Part shown: piece by piece, positions 1 to 7,559 of the stretch | How the letters are laid out: every line of letters starts with the position of its first letter | Numbering within the stretch: the first letter of the stretch is position 1 | Assembly: GCA_021828105.1 (NCBI GenBank) | Contig: JAKATG010000009.1 | Location: 1-64,000 of the forward strand | From: Taklimakanibacter sp021828105 | GTDB taxonomy: Bacteria; Pseudomonadota; Alphaproteobacteria; Rhizobiales; Aestuariivirgaceae | DNA: 64,000 nucleotides | Direction: 5' to 3' | Position numbers and translations under genes: made by a program | Notes under the pieces: model-generated | The model's input: only the letters and a program-made list of their open reading frames with translations | Told to the model about the DNA's origin: nothing | The model's database searches: none

Positions 1-53
1 GGCTTTCCAGACAGTTCCGGCGCAATGCGCTGCCATTGCGCATCGTTCAACAT
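1..53 (-). CDS. IS5-type transposase, N-terminal fragment cut by window edge
   Basis: On the minus strand an ATG at 53 opens a frame that runs off the left edge. Its 17 complete codons read MLNDAQWQRIAPELSGK, which I recognise as the usual opening of IS5-family transposases of the DUF4096 type (consensus L-x-D-x-Q-W-x-R-I-x-P-x-L). About 90 bp lie between this start and the stop of the SDR gene at 147, so one end of the element should fall in 54-146. I could not pick out a terminal inverted repeat there with confidence, because the partner end is outside the window. Family assignment is from recognition of the short motif only. Confidence 0.6.
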   Translation of the reverse strand, partial: MLNDAQWQRIAPELSGK

Positions 54-146
54 CAATCGAATCAAGGCTGCCCTCCAGTTTTCAGCCTTGAATCAAATTT
101 CCGATGATTTGGGAATCGTCCCAGCTACTATGATTGTAAACAGGCC

Positions 147-746
147 TTAGTCGAGCGCGATCACCTGGCCGGTGATGGCGCCTTCGACGCTCTTCACATA
201 AGCGAAGCCGACCCGCTCGGAGGACACGGGCACGTGGCCCGGGAAGAAGCCCTCATATTTCTTGGCCGAGGCCTGGAGCACGGTGGGGCTCACCACATTG
301 ATGCGGATGCCCCGCTCGAGCTCGACCGCAGCACTCATGGCGAAGGCGTTGAGCGCGCCGTTCACCGCCGAGGCATTGGCGCCCTTGCGGATCGGATCGC
401 GGTCGAGGACCCCGCTAGTCAGGGTGAACGAGCCCCGGTCATTGATGAGCGACTGGCCGATGAGGACGATATTCACCTGGCCCATCAGCTTGTCCTTGAG
501 CCCGATCATGAACTGGTCTTCGGTCATGCCGGCGAGCGGCCCGAAATAGGCATGCCCGGTGCAGGTGACGACGGCATCGAGCGCGCCCGCCTTCTTGTAC
601 ATGTCGGTGATCGATCGGCGATCGAGCAGGTCCACCGCCACATCGCCCAACGAGCGTCCGGCGGTGATGATCTCATGCCGGTCCTTCAGCGCCGCGACGG
701 CGGCCTGGCCCAGCGTGCCGTGGGCGCCGATGATCAGTATACGCAC
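147..746 (-). CDS. short-chain dehydrogenase-like protein without YxxxK
   Basis: A 199-residue SDR-fold protein. The dinucleotide-binding loop GAHGTLG is at residues 7-13, and the INVVSPT stretch typical of SDR C-terminal halves is present near residue 148. The active-site segment that normally carries Tyr-x3-Lys reads ASAVNGALNAF, so both catalytic residues are missing. A known subgroup of short SDR-like proteins has this feature, so it is probably a family trait rather than decay. The start is GTG, sharing its first base with the stop of trcR upstream (TAGTG), so translation is probably coupled. The substrate is unknown. Being smaller than classical SDRs (about 250 residues) also fits a divergent, possibly non-catalytic member. 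Confidence 0.85.
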   Translation of the reverse strand: MRILIIGAHGTLGQAAVAALKDRHEIITAGRSLGDVAVDLLDRRSITDMYKKAGALDAVVTCTGHAYFGPLAGMTEDQFMIGLKDKLMGQVNIVLIGQSLINDRGSFTLTSGVLDRDPIRKGANASAVNGALNAFAMSAAVELERGIRINVVSPTVLQASAKKYEGFFPGHVPVSSERVGFAYVKSVEGAITGQVIALD

Positions 747-1465
747 TATTCGTTCTCCGACGGCGCCTTCAGGCCCTTGAGCTTGGCGAAGACGGAATCG
801 GCGTCATATTCCTCCTCTTCCGGCTTCTTCGCGGGCGCCTCCGCCTCGCTGGGCGGTGCGACGGGCTCCGGCGCCACGCTGGCGGCGGCCGGGATCAAGG
901 TGCGGACCGGCTCGGCATCGGGGGCGATGCCGCGGCCCAACTTGCGCGCGGCCTTCTGCACGGCGAAATCGAGGTCGATCTGCGAGCACAGGCCCAGCGA
1001 CACCGGATCCACCGGCTTGATGTTCGGCGTGTTCCAGTGGGTGCGGTCGCGAATGGCCGCGATCGTCGTCTTGGTCGTGCCGACGAGCTTCATGATCTGG
1101 CTATCGGAGAGTTCCGGGTGATAGCGCAGGAGCCAGGCGATGGCGTCGGGACGGTCGCCGCGCTTCGAGACCGGCGTATAGCGCGGTCCCTTGGTCGCCT
1201 TCTGCACCGGAATGTTGACCTTGGGCTCGAGCAGCTTGAGCCGGTAGTCCGGGCTCTTCTCGCCCTTCTCGATCTCTTCGCGGGTGAGCTGGCCGCCGGT
1301 CACCGGATCGAGGCCCTTGATGCCTTGCGCCACGTCGCCATCGGCGATGCCTTTGACTTCGAGCTCGTGCAGGCCGGCAAAATCGGCGATCTGCCGGAAG
1401 GTGAGCGCGGTGTTCTCGACCAGCCAGACGGCCGTCGCCTTGGGCATCAGGGGTGCGCGTGACAT
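746..1465 (-). CDS. trcR: DUF1013 cell-cycle transcriptional regulator TrcR
   Basis: A 239-residue protein matching the DUF1013 family of alphaproteobacteria, annotated as cell cycle transcriptional regulator TrcR. Diagnostic stretches are the N-terminal ATAVWLVENTALTFRQIA and the central RPDAIAWLLRYHPELSDSQI, both of helix-turn-helix character, plus GTTKTTIAAIRDRTHWN. The tail after about residue 190 is Ala/Pro/Glu rich and probably disordered. In the family it is a cytoplasmic, RNA-polymerase-associated regulator of cell-cycle genes. The ATG at 1465 is preceded by AAGGAG at about -10. The SDR gene follows with a 1-nt overlap. No CtrA box is visible upstream. Confidence 0.9.
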   Translation of the reverse strand: MSRAPLMPKATAVWLVENTALTFRQIADFAGLHELEVKGIADGDVAQGIKGLDPVTGGQLTREEIEKGEKSPDYRLKLLEPKVNIPVQKATKGPRYTPVSKRGDRPDAIAWLLRYHPELSDSQIMKLVGTTKTTIAAIRDRTHWNTPNIKPVDPVSLGLCSQIDLDFAVQKAARKLGRGIAPDAEPVRTLIPAAASVAPEPVAPPSEAEAPAKKPEEEEYDADSVFAKLKGLKAPSENE

Positions 1466-1551
1466 AGGTTAAAACTCCTTCAGAACCAGTGGCTCTGTGA
1501 TCTCAAAGATCAAAAATCGATGGAATGCCGGTTATATAGGCGCGCCGCCCC

Positions 1552-2550
1552 TCAGGGCACAAGCATAATCTTGCCTACATGGGCGCTCGATTCCATGAGC
1601 CGATGCGCCTCGGCGGCCTCGGCGAGCGGGAAGGTTTTGTAGATCTGTGGCCTGATCTTGCCTTCAGCCAACAGCGGCCAGACCTTGGCCTCGAGCGCGC
1701 GGGCGATTTCGGCCTTCTCGGCCACGCTGCGGGGTCTCAGCGTCGATCCGGTGAGGATGAGGCGCTTCAGCATGATCGGCAGAAGATCGACCTCAACCTT
1801 GGAGCCCTTCAGGAAGGCGATGTTGACGATGCGGCCATGCATCGCCGCCACGGCGAGATTGCGCCCGACATAGTCGCCGCCCACCATGTCGAGGATGACA
1901 TCGGCACCCTTGCCCTGGGTCGCATCCTTGACGATCTGGACGAAATCCTCAGCTCGATAGTCGATGCCGCGCTCGGCGCCGAGCTTTTCGCAGGCCCGGC
2001 ATTTCTCGGGCGAGCCCGCGGTGGCGAAGACGCGGGCGCCCAGGTGATGCGCCATCATGATGGCGCTGGTGCCGATGCCGCTCGATCCGCCATGGACGAG
2101 GAACGTCTCGTTGGGCTTGAGCCCGGCGCGCTCGAAGACATTGGTCCAGACGGTGAAGAAGGTCTCAGGAATGCCGCCCGCCTCGCTCATCGAGAGGCCC
2201 TCGGGGATCGGCAGGGCATTGTCCTCGGCCGCGGCGCAATATTCGGCATAGCCGCCGCCCGGCACGAGGGCCAAGACCGCATCGCCTTCCTTGTAGCGTC
2301 TGGCCGATGCGCCTCCGGCGACGACCTTGCCGGCCACTTCGAGGCCGGGCGTCGAAGGAGCACCTGGCGGCGGCGGATAGCCGCCTTGCCGCTGCAGCAC
2401 GTCCGGCCGGTTGACGCCCGCCGCCTCGACCTTGATCAGTATCTCATGGTCCTTGGGCACCGGCACGGCGATCCGCTGCGGCTTGAGGACGTCCGGCCCG
2501 CCGGGTTTCGTGATGGCGATGGCGGTCATCTCACGGGGCAGCGCGGTCAT
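1552..2550 (-). CDS. NAD(P)H:quinone oxidoreductase, zinc-free MDR family
   Basis: A 332-residue medium-chain dehydrogenase/reductase of the quinone oxidoreductase (PIG3/QOR) type. The N-terminal GroES-like domain has VEAAGVNRPDVLQRQG (about residues 42-57). The Rossmann domain has the nucleotide-binding turn HGGSSGIGTSAI (about residues 153-164). No structural-zinc cysteine cluster is present, as expected for this group. The predicted reaction is one- or two-electron reduction of quinones or enones with NADPH in the cytoplasm. It is flanked by trcR downstream and choX upstream, all on the minus strand, with gaps of 60-90 bp, so it may be transcribed alone. Confidence 0.88.
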   Translation of the reverse strand: MTALPREMTAIAITKPGGPDVLKPQRIAVPVPKDHEILIKVEAAGVNRPDVLQRQGGYPPPPGAPSTPGLEVAGKVVAGGASARRYKEGDAVLALVPGGGYAEYCAAAEDNALPIPEGLSMSEAGGIPETFFTVWTNVFERAGLKPNETFLVHGGSSGIGTSAIMMAHHLGARVFATAGSPEKCRACEKLGAERGIDYRAEDFVQIVKDATQGKGADVILDMVGGDYVGRNLAVAAMHGRIVNIAFLKGSKVEVDLLPIMLKRLILTGSTLRPRSVAEKAEIARALEAKVWPLLAEGKIRPQIYKTFPLAEAAEAHRLMESSAHVGKIMLVP

Positions 2551-2613
2551 CCAGGGCTCCTCGAGGTTGCGGGGATCCGAGGAGAGTGAAGCGTTTATGC
2601 CGGCTTGTCGAGT

Positions 2614-3546
2614 TTACAATCCGAGTGCCGATTTGACGACCGGCAGTGCCTCTTTCCCGTCGAAGGTCGAAACGCCGTCGAGCCACTTGGCGAGCTTCTC
2701 GGGGTTGCGCTTCATCATCTCGCGCGCCGCATCCTCGGGGCTCTTGCCCTCGCCGATCACCATCTGCATGCCGTGATTTTCGTAATCGAGGTCGTAGACG
2801 AGATTGGCGAAGAGTTTTGCCGCATTGGGACATTCGGCCGAATAGTTCTTGCGCGCGATGGTGCGCACCGTGGCGCCGCCGAAATTCGGTCCATATTCGA
2901 CATCGCCGCCCGCGAGATAGGTGAGCTCGTAATCGAGATTCATCGGATGCGGCTCCCAGCCGAGGAAGACGATCCACTGCTTCTCCGGCACTGATTTCTT
3001 GACCTGGGTGAGCATGCCGGCCTCGCTCGACTCGATGATCTCCCAGCCGCCGAGGCCATGGCGGTTGGCGGCCACCATGTCGAGCAGCGGCTGGTTCGAG
3101 CCGGGCTCGATGGCATAGATCTTCTTGCCGAACTGGTCGCCATGCTGGGCGAGATCGGCAAAGCTTTTCACGCCCGCATCGGATACATATTTCGGCACGG
3201 CGAGGGTGAATTTGGCGCCCTCGAGATTGGTGCCGAGGACTTCGACCGCGCCCTCTTCGAAATAGGATTTGTACTGCTCGTCCTGCACCGGGCGCCAATT
3301 GCCCTGGAACACATCCATCTCGTTGTTCTTGAGGCTGACATAGGTGACGTCGAGGCCGAGAAGCGTCTGCGTCGCATCGTAGCCCAGCGCATCGAGCAGC
3401 ACTTCGGCGGTGCTGTTGGTGAGCATGATATCGGTCCAGCCGAGATCCGAGATGCGGACCTTCTGGCATTGCGGCGCATCGGCGGCATGGGCCGCCGTCG
3501 TGGCGCCGGCCGCGGCAAAGAGAGCGAGGGCAAGAAGCTTACGCAT
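2614..3546 (-). CDS. choX: choline/betaine ABC transporter substrate-binding protein
   Basis: A 310-residue periplasmic binding protein with an N-terminal signal peptide (MRKLLALALFAAAG, cleavage probably after AHA near residue 21). The mature part matches the OpuAC/ChoX family, with aromatic segments such as GWEPHPMNLDYEL and NWRPVQ that supply the aromatic cage for the trimethylammonium group. In rhizobia ChoX feeds choline to the ChoW/ChoV permease and ATPase. Neither partner is adjacent here, so the transporter must be completed elsewhere in the genome. It is transcribed divergently from the BetI-like repressor gene at 3665, which is the probable regulator. The start codon is preceded by AGGAAA. 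Confidence 0.9.
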   Translation of the reverse strand: MRKLLALALFAAAGATTAAHAADAPQCQKVRISDLGWTDIMLTNSTAEVLLDALGYDATQTLLGLDVTYVSLKNNEMDVFQGNWRPVQDEQYKSYFEEGAVEVLGTNLEGAKFTLAVPKYVSDAGVKSFADLAQHGDQFGKKIYAIEPGSNQPLLDMVAANRHGLGGWEIIESSEAGMLTQVKKSVPEKQWIVFLGWEPHPMNLDYELTYLAGGDVEYGPNFGGATVRTIARKNYSAECPNAAKLFANLVYDLDYENHGMQMVIGEGKSPEDAAREMMKRNPEKLAKWLDGVSTFDGKEALPVVKSALGL

Positions 3547-3664
3547 CGGATTTCCTCTCCTGGTTCTGGTTGTTTTCCATGAGCCTATCCGCCCTTTGCT
3601 TTATGTCAATATAGAAAATTATATGATCGTACAAATTGTTGGTTTAGAATAAAGTAGACCGATC
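3547..3664. promoter_or_regulatory. divergent choX/betI promoter region with AT-rich palindrome
   Basis: This 118-bp gap separates the divergent starts of choX and the BetI-like gene. The right half is AT-rich compared with its surroundings and contains an inverted repeat ATATA-N6-TATAT at 3609-3624. A TetR/BetI-type dimer would be expected to bind a short palindrome here. I did not find a clear match to the published enterobacterial betI operator, so the exact operator is a guess. Confidence 0.4.
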
Positions 3665-4276
3665 ATGCGCAAGCGAATCGACGAAATCCGCCGCGCCGAG
3701 CTCATCGAGGCCGCACATCGCGTCTTCCTGCGGGAAGGTCTTCAGGGCCTGACCACCGCGCGCATCTGTCAGGAGGCGGGCATGTCGCCCGGTATCCTGG
3801 CCTATTACTTCAAGGGCAAGGAGGAGGTCCTCTATGCCATGGTGCGCTTCAACAATCGCCTCCTGATGGAGGACGTGATCGCCCGCATGCGCCGGGCCAC
3901 GACCGCATGGGAGCGCCTGGAGGCGATCGTGGAGGGCAATTTCCCCGACCACTCTTTCACCCGCAATGTCGCCATTGCCTGGCTCTCCGTCTGTGCTGCG
4001 ACCAACGTCAATCAGAATTACGAGCGCCTGCAGCGCCTGTTCTACAGCCGCCTGGTCTCCAACCTCGCTTCTGCTTTCGGCGGCCTTCTGGACAAGGGAC
4101 GCCTGAGGCAAGCCTCTCTCTCGCTTGCCGCGGTGATCGACGGGCTGTGGCTGCGCAAGGCGGTCGGCCACGAGATCGGCCGCGACGAGGCGGTGGCGCT
4201 CGTCCTGCACAATCTCGTCTCCCTGCTGAGCGAGGAGGAAATAATGGCGCTGCGTCAGCAAGGTACCGGCCGCTAG
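3665..4276 (+). CDS. betI: TetR-family repressor, BetI type
   Basis: A 203-residue TetR-family regulator. The N-terminal HTH is clear (RRAELIEAAHRVFLREG, then TTARICQEAGMSPGILAYYF, about residues 9-50). The C-terminal half resembles the BetI ligand domain, with AWLSVCAATNVNQNYERLQR and AAVIDGLWLRKA. BetI senses choline and controls betaine synthesis and uptake in the cytoplasm. Here the divergent neighbour is choX and no betA, betB or betC is adjacent, so the likely target is choline uptake. The family is secure; the exact name rests on the C-terminal motif and the context. Confidence 0.78.
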   Translation: MRKRIDEIRRAELIEAAHRVFLREGLQGLTTARICQEAGMSPGILAYYFKGKEEVLYAMVRFNNRLLMEDVIARMRRATTAWERLEAIVEGNFPDHSFTRNVAIAWLSVCAATNVNQNYERLQRLFYSRLVSNLASAFGGLLDKGRLRQASLSLAAVIDGLWLRKAVGHEIGRDEAVALVLHNLVSLLSEEEIMALRQQGTGR

Positions 4277-4342
4277 GCTTGCCAGCGCGGCATGCCGGAG
4301 CCAAACTGCCTCCGGTTTTCACATCGTCAAGGGAGCAGGCCC

Positions 4343-4531
4343 ATGGACCTCGACGACATCCGTCCGATCAAGAAGCCCGAAATCGTCATCGGCGAGGATC
4401 TCGCCTTGCTGTCGGTGGCCGAACTCGAACACCGCGTTCATCTTTTGGAATCCGAGATCGTCCGCATTCGCGAGGCGATTGCCGGCAAGCAGTCGAGCAA
4501 GGCCGCTGCCGACGCCTTTTTCCGGAGCTGA
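4343..4531 (+). CDS. DUF1192 family small protein
   Basis: A 62-residue protein starting at the ATG at 4343, preceded by GGGAGCAG; the frame is open further upstream but without a ribosome binding site. The sequence ending FFRS contains the DUF1192 core, with LSVAELEHRVHLLESEI and an amphipathic helix likely to form a short coiled coil. Function is unknown. The gene lies just upstream of rcdA in many Hyphomicrobiales, as here, with a probable sRNA between them. Confidence 0.8.
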   Translation: MDLDDIRPIKKPEIVIGEDLALLSVAELEHRVHLLESEIVRIREAIAGKQSSKAAADAFFRS

Positions 4532-4610
4532 CCGGCCGTTCAGACTCTTTTTGCGTTAAGCAACCGTATCGTTAACCAATCAGTAAGGGATTCGGTTGTA
4601 TTTTCATCAA

Positions 4611-4710
4611 TGTAATCCAGTCATCTGGATTCTCCGAGTGGCTCCTGTCCACTCTGTTTGACGCCTCCCTGTTAGAACCTTTAGCCGCGCTTTCAGCGCG
4701 GCTTTTTTTT
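4611..4710 (+). ncRNA. probable trans-acting sRNA, EcpR1-like
   Basis: Between DUF1192 and rcdA the plus strand can fold into three consecutive hairpins: AATCCAG/CTGGATT (4614-4620 with 4625-4631), GAGTGG/CCACTC (4636-4641 with 4649-4654), and a strong terminator stem at 4683-4703 followed by eight T. Between hairpins 2 and 3 lies an unpaired GCCTCCC (4663-4669), which could pair with Shine-Dalgarno sequences, as in rhizobial sRNAs. A total length near 100 nt, the cell-cycle neighbourhood and this architecture recall EcpR1, the rhizobial sRNA that targets cell-cycle genes. That name is from memory and unverified. A one-mismatch CtrA-like site (TTAA-N7-GTAA) sits at 4572-4586, near the expected -35. 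Confidence 0.6.
4683..4710 (+). terminator. Rho-independent terminator
   Basis: A perfect 9-bp stem AGCCGCGCT/AGCGCGGCT (4683-4691 with 4695-4703), loop TTC, followed by eight T. It ends the probable sRNA or the DUF1192 transcript. Confidence 0.92.
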
Positions 4711-4780
4711 GGCCCGGCACTTGCTCGTCGATGCCTGCCGCCGCCATTTTCTGTGGATAGTGGCCGAAAATGAACCAAGA

Positions 4781-4795
4781 TTAATGATCCGTTAA
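4781..4795. promoter_or_regulatory. CtrA box upstream of rcdA
   Basis: A perfect TTAA-N7-TTAA (TTAATGATCCGTTAA), the full CtrA consensus, ends 21 bp before the rcdA start codon. In Caulobacter rcdA is a CtrA-activated gene and RcdA in turn helps destroy CtrA, so a CtrA site here matches established biology. Confidence 0.8.
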
Positions 4796-4816
4796 TCCCG
4801 CTTCGCTGAGGGTGCG

Positions 4817-5386
4817 ATGGAGAAAAGAACGAAAGAATCGATTCTCATGAAGGCTACAGGGGACAATTCCGGAAATGACCGCAGTGAGAGCCTGGTCGAT
4901 TTCCTTGCACGCTTCACCGCGTCTGACCAATTTGCCGGAATATTCAAGGAGGGCATGGGCTTAGTCGAGGAAACGGCGAATTACCTGGATGGCCCCGGCC
5001 GCCAGGACGCGAGGCTCCTCGACCGCACCGGCGCCATCGCCTATGCGACCGAGAGCATGCGGCTCACGACCAGGCTTATGCAGCTCGCCTCCTGGCTCCT
5101 GCTGCAGCGCGCGGTGAGTGCCGGCGAAATCTCGCTCGCCGACGCCTCCAAGGAGAAGCACCGTATCAACCTGACCGAGATCGGCGCCGGCCACACCTTG
5201 ACCGGCTTTGAACAGCTCCCGCCCGCCCTCAAGGACCTCGTCGACCGCTCCTTGCGGCTCCACGAGCGCATCCAGAAGCTCGACAAGATGCTCTCCGCCA
5301 AGGCCAAGTTCGTGAGCCCTCAGCCAAGCCCGGTCAGCCACCAGATCGACCGGCTGGCCCAGGTATTCAAAATGGCACGCCGCTAA
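4817..5386 (+). CDS. rcdA: RcdA, adaptor for regulated CtrA proteolysis (DUF1465)
   Basis: A 189-residue protein of the DUF1465/RcdA family. Diagnostic segments are ETANYLDGPGRQDARLLDR (about residues 54-72), AYATESMRLTTRLMQLASW and LPPALKDLVDRSLRLHERI. In Caulobacter RcdA is a cytoplasmic ClpXP adaptor that acts with CpdR and PopA to deliver CtrA for degradation at the stalked pole. CpdR is also in this window. The ATG at 4817 follows GAGGGTG; a second ATG at 4850 is possible. A perfect CtrA box lies just upstream. Its stop overlaps the stop of the convergent small gene by 4 nt. Confidence 0.88.
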   Translation: MEKRTKESILMKATGDNSGNDRSESLVDFLARFTASDQFAGIFKEGMGLVEETANYLDGPGRQDARLLDRTGAIAYATESMRLTTRLMQLASWLLLQRAVSAGEISLADASKEKHRINLTEIGAGHTLTGFEQLPPALKDLVDRSLRLHERIQKLDKMLSAKAKFVSPQPSPVSHQIDRLAQVFKMARR

Positions 5387-5625
5387 GGCCGGCCGCGCCT
5401 TACCGGATGATCGAGCGTCAATTCGAGACGTGTGCTCTCGTTGGAGACCACCCAGCGCCGGCTCGTGATGATGAAGTCATGCGGCCGGTCCCTGGTCTCG
5501 AGCGAGACGAGATCGCCCGTCAGGCTCTCTGGGCCGAGTTCGATCTTCGCGAGCTCTTCCTCCACCTGATGCCGCGCCGCATAGCGCTCGGCGCTGTCGG
5601 TGAGGCGGATCGTGCATTTGCGCAT
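5383..5625 (-). CDS. small conserved-looking protein of unknown function
   Basis: About 80 residues from the ATG at 5625, which has CGGGAC upstream. An ATG at 5688 in the same frame would add an acidic, low-complexity leader, but it would overlap the start codon of the divergent DUF2165 gene, so I prefer the shorter form. The protein begins MRKCTIRLTDSAERYAARHQ and is rich in charged residues with alternating beta/alpha character. I do not recognise a family. It converges on rcdA with a 4-nt stop overlap. Confidence 0.55.
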   Translation of the reverse strand: MRKCTIRLTDSAERYAARHQVEEELAKIELGPESLTGDLVSLETRDRPHDFIITSRRWVVSNESTRLELTLDHPVRRGRP

Positions 5626-5686
5626 TAGTCCCGTTTCGTCTTGAGCGTTATCATCATCGGGCGAATCGTCTGGGGGAGTTTCTGCC

Positions 5687-6184
5687 ATGACCGTCCGTCT
5701 TTCCAAGATCATCATGTGCCTGTGCCTGGCGGCTTTCGCCTTTCTGGTGACTTTCGGCAACATCACCGATTACGGCTCGAACTTCGCCTTTGTCCAGCAC
5801 GTGCTGAGCATGGACACGACCTTTCCCGGCAACCAGCTGATGTATCGCGCCATCACCAACGCGACTTTGTGGAACGCCGCCTATTGGTTCATTATCGCAG
5901 GCGAGGCGCTGACCTGCGTGCTGTTTCTCATCGGCGCCTTTCATCTCTGGCAGGCGCGCCAAGCGACGGCGGCAGCCTTCAATCAGGCCAAGCGTTTCGC
6001 CGTCATCGGCGCCACCATGGGCTTCCTCGTCTGGTTCTTCGGCTTCATGGTGGTCGGCGGCGAATGGTTCGCGATGTGGCAGTCTTCGACCTGGAACGGC
6101 CAGGATGCCGCCTTCAAGTTCTATGTCGCGATCCTGGGCGTGCTGATCTATGTCAACCAGCCCGACACCGACCTGGTCCGCTAA
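5687..6184 (+). CDS. DUF2165 family integral membrane protein
   Basis: A 165-residue predicted inner-membrane protein with four hydrophobic segments (about residues 8-25, 65-85, 105-125 and 142-158). It fits the DUF2165 family (predicted small integral membrane protein), including the conserved FGNITDYGSNFAFVQHVLSM loop after the first helix. Function is unknown. The start codon is preceded by TGGGGGAG. It converges on the DUF1326 gene with a 4-nt stop overlap. Confidence 0.85.
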   Translation: MTVRLSKIIMCLCLAAFAFLVTFGNITDYGSNFAFVQHVLSMDTTFPGNQLMYRAITNATLWNAAYWFIIAGEALTCVLFLIGAFHLWQARQATAAAFNQAKRFAVIGATMGFLVWFFGFMVVGGEWFAMWQSSTWNGQDAAFKFYVAILGVLIYVNQPDTDLVR

Positions 6185-6855
6185 CGCATGTGTCCAAGCC
6201 ACGCCGTGAGCCTTGATCTTTCCCTGACCAGGCCATCCTGATTGAAGTGGTGAACACAAAAATGCGCCCATGAATCTTGGAACGCCATTTCCATGTCGCC
6301 CGTGACCGATGTGGTGCCGAGTCCGATTTCTGCGTAGGTGAACTCGAAACTGCCACTGGGACGCGCCAGCGCAATATGGAATGGCTGACCGGTGAACTCG
6401 TTGATCTTCGGCCTGCCGCGGCTGCGCATGACACCGGGTATCTCCACTCTCGCGGTTCTGTGTTCCAGGTCCGCTTCGAGATCGATCGGCAGGAACAGCG
6501 TGTGGCAAAATTCCGAACAGGTGGACGCGAATACGGCGAAGAGATTGCTCAGCGGCTCGCATGCCCCGCCCGAAACGATCGTTTCGAGCGCAGTCCGTTG
6601 CGCTTCATCCGCACGCTTGTCGATGACGATCTGGCGCCGGCCGTTTCCGTCCTTGATCTCGCCGGGCCATTTGTACAGCGCCGCCCAGTTCAGGCCCGCG
6701 AGCGGCGTATCGTTAAAGTGCCCCTCGACGATGTTGCCGACGAAGGCCGACTGGCAATAACCGTGGGTACTCGGCAGGTTGAACTGGCAACCGCAATTCA
6801 TGGCACAACTGCAGTTGTCGTAGGTCTCGCTCTTGAACAGCCATCGATGAGCCAT
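6181..6855 (-). CDS. DUF1326 family protein
   Basis: A 224-residue soluble protein of the DUF1326 family. The hallmark is the N-terminal cysteine cluster NCSCAMNCGCQF (about residues 14-25), probably a metal site, followed by a beta-rich body with FVGNIVEGHFNDTPLAGLN. Proteins of this family are often beside small membrane proteins; here the DUF2165 gene is convergent rather than co-transcribed. Function is unknown. Confidence 0.82.
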   Translation of the reverse strand: MAHRWLFKSETYDNCSCAMNCGCQFNLPSTHGYCQSAFVGNIVEGHFNDTPLAGLNWAALYKWPGEIKDGNGRRQIVIDKRADEAQRTALETIVSGGACEPLSNLFAVFASTCSEFCHTLFLPIDLEADLEHRTARVEIPGVMRSRGRPKINEFTGQPFHIALARPSGSFEFTYAEIGLGTTSVTGDMEMAFQDSWAHFCVHHFNQDGLVRERSRLTAWLGHMR

Positions 6856-6945
6856 TTCACCGCACCCCTAGCGAATTGATGATCTAGTGTGCCGAGCTTC
6901 GTATCCAGCACACTAGCACAAAGACCGGGCGTCGTGCGATTCCAG

Positions 6946-7215
6946 CTAGCGATCCGTGTGGCCCAGGTCGCGCTCGGGGGCGACCTTGTCGCGCACCAGC
7001 TGCTTCAGCGTCTTGACATCCGGGAAGCCGCCGTCGCGCTTCCTCTCCCAGATCAGCGCATCGTCGCAGGTGATCTGGAAGACGCCGCCGGTGCCCGGTA
7101 TGAGGGCGACTTCAGCGAGATCGGTGGTGAAGGTCGAAAGCAGCTCCTGCGCCATCCAGGCGGCGCGCAGCAGCCACTGGCACTGGGTGCAATAGGTGAT
7201 GGCGATGCGGGGCAT
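6946..7215 (-). CDS. SelT/SelW/SelH-like (Rdx) thioredoxin-fold protein
   Basis: An 89-residue protein from the ATG at 7215, preceded by GGAGACACG. It carries the redox motif C-T-Q-C at residues 9-12, with Cys rather than selenocysteine, and the typical GTGGVFQI and IWERKRDGGFPD strands of the Rdx/SelW family. Small redox protein of the cytoplasm; the physiological partner is unknown. The open frame extends upstream to 7269 but only into the inverted repeat. Confidence 0.85.
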   Translation of the reverse strand: MPRIAITYCTQCQWLLRAAWMAQELLSTFTTDLAEVALIPGTGGVFQITCDDALIWERKRDGGFPDVKTLKQLVRDKVAPERDLGHTDR

Positions 7216-7232
7216 GATCGTGTCTCCACTAA

Positions 7233-7276
7233 GCAGGCTCCCGAAAAAGTTGCAGACTTTTCGGGACAAAGCCTGC
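7233..7276. repeat. REP-like intergenic inverted repeat
   Basis: Nested arms GCAGGC/GCCTGC (7233-7238 with 7271-7276) and an internal CCCGAAAAAGT/ACTTTTCGGG make a long imperfect hairpin between the SelW-like gene and the rpmE terminator. It resembles the short palindromic intergenic repeats common in Hyphomicrobiales. Confidence 0.6.
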
Positions 7277-7286
7277 GTCTTGTAAT

Positions 7287-7314
7287 GAAAAAACCCGGCG
7301 CGACGGCCGGGTTT
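7287..7314 (-). terminator. rpmE terminator
   Basis: Stem AAACCCGGC/GCCGGGTTT (7291-7299 with 7306-7314). Read on the minus strand it is followed by a run of T, 24 bp after the rpmE stop. Confidence 0.88.
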
Positions 7315-7337
7315 CGATGCTCGTTCGGGCTTCTGGC

Positions 7338-7559
7338 TTACTTGTTGAGGAAGCCGAATTTCTGCTTGAACTTGCTGACCCGGCCGCCACGGTCGATAAG
7401 CGTCTGCTGGCCGCCGGTCCAGGCCGGATGCGACTTGGGGTCGATGTCGAGATTGAGCGTGTCGCCTTCCTTGCCCCAGGTCGAGCGGGTCTGGAATTTG
7501 GTGCCGTCGGTCATGACCACATTGATCGTGTGGTATTTGGGATGAATATCCTTTTTCAT
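7338..7559 (-). CDS. rpmE: 50S ribosomal protein L31
   Basis: A 73-residue L31. It starts MKKDIHPKYHTINVVMTDG and contains the family signature HPAWTGGQQTLIDRGGRVSKF near the C-terminus. It has no zinc-binding cysteines, so it is the cysteine-free form usual in alphaproteobacteria. Component of the central protuberance of the 50S subunit. It has its own terminator and stands alone, divergent from the ABC exporter. Confidence 0.96.
   Translation of the reverse strand: MKKDIHPKYHTINVVMTDGTKFQTRSTWGKEGDTLNLDIDPKSHPAWTGGQQTLIDRGGRVSKFKQKFGFLNK

Noticed and set aside
4556..4575. TTAA-N12-TTAA before the sRNA as a CtrA box
   Set aside because: The CtrA consensus needs a 7-bp spacer; the spacing here is 12.
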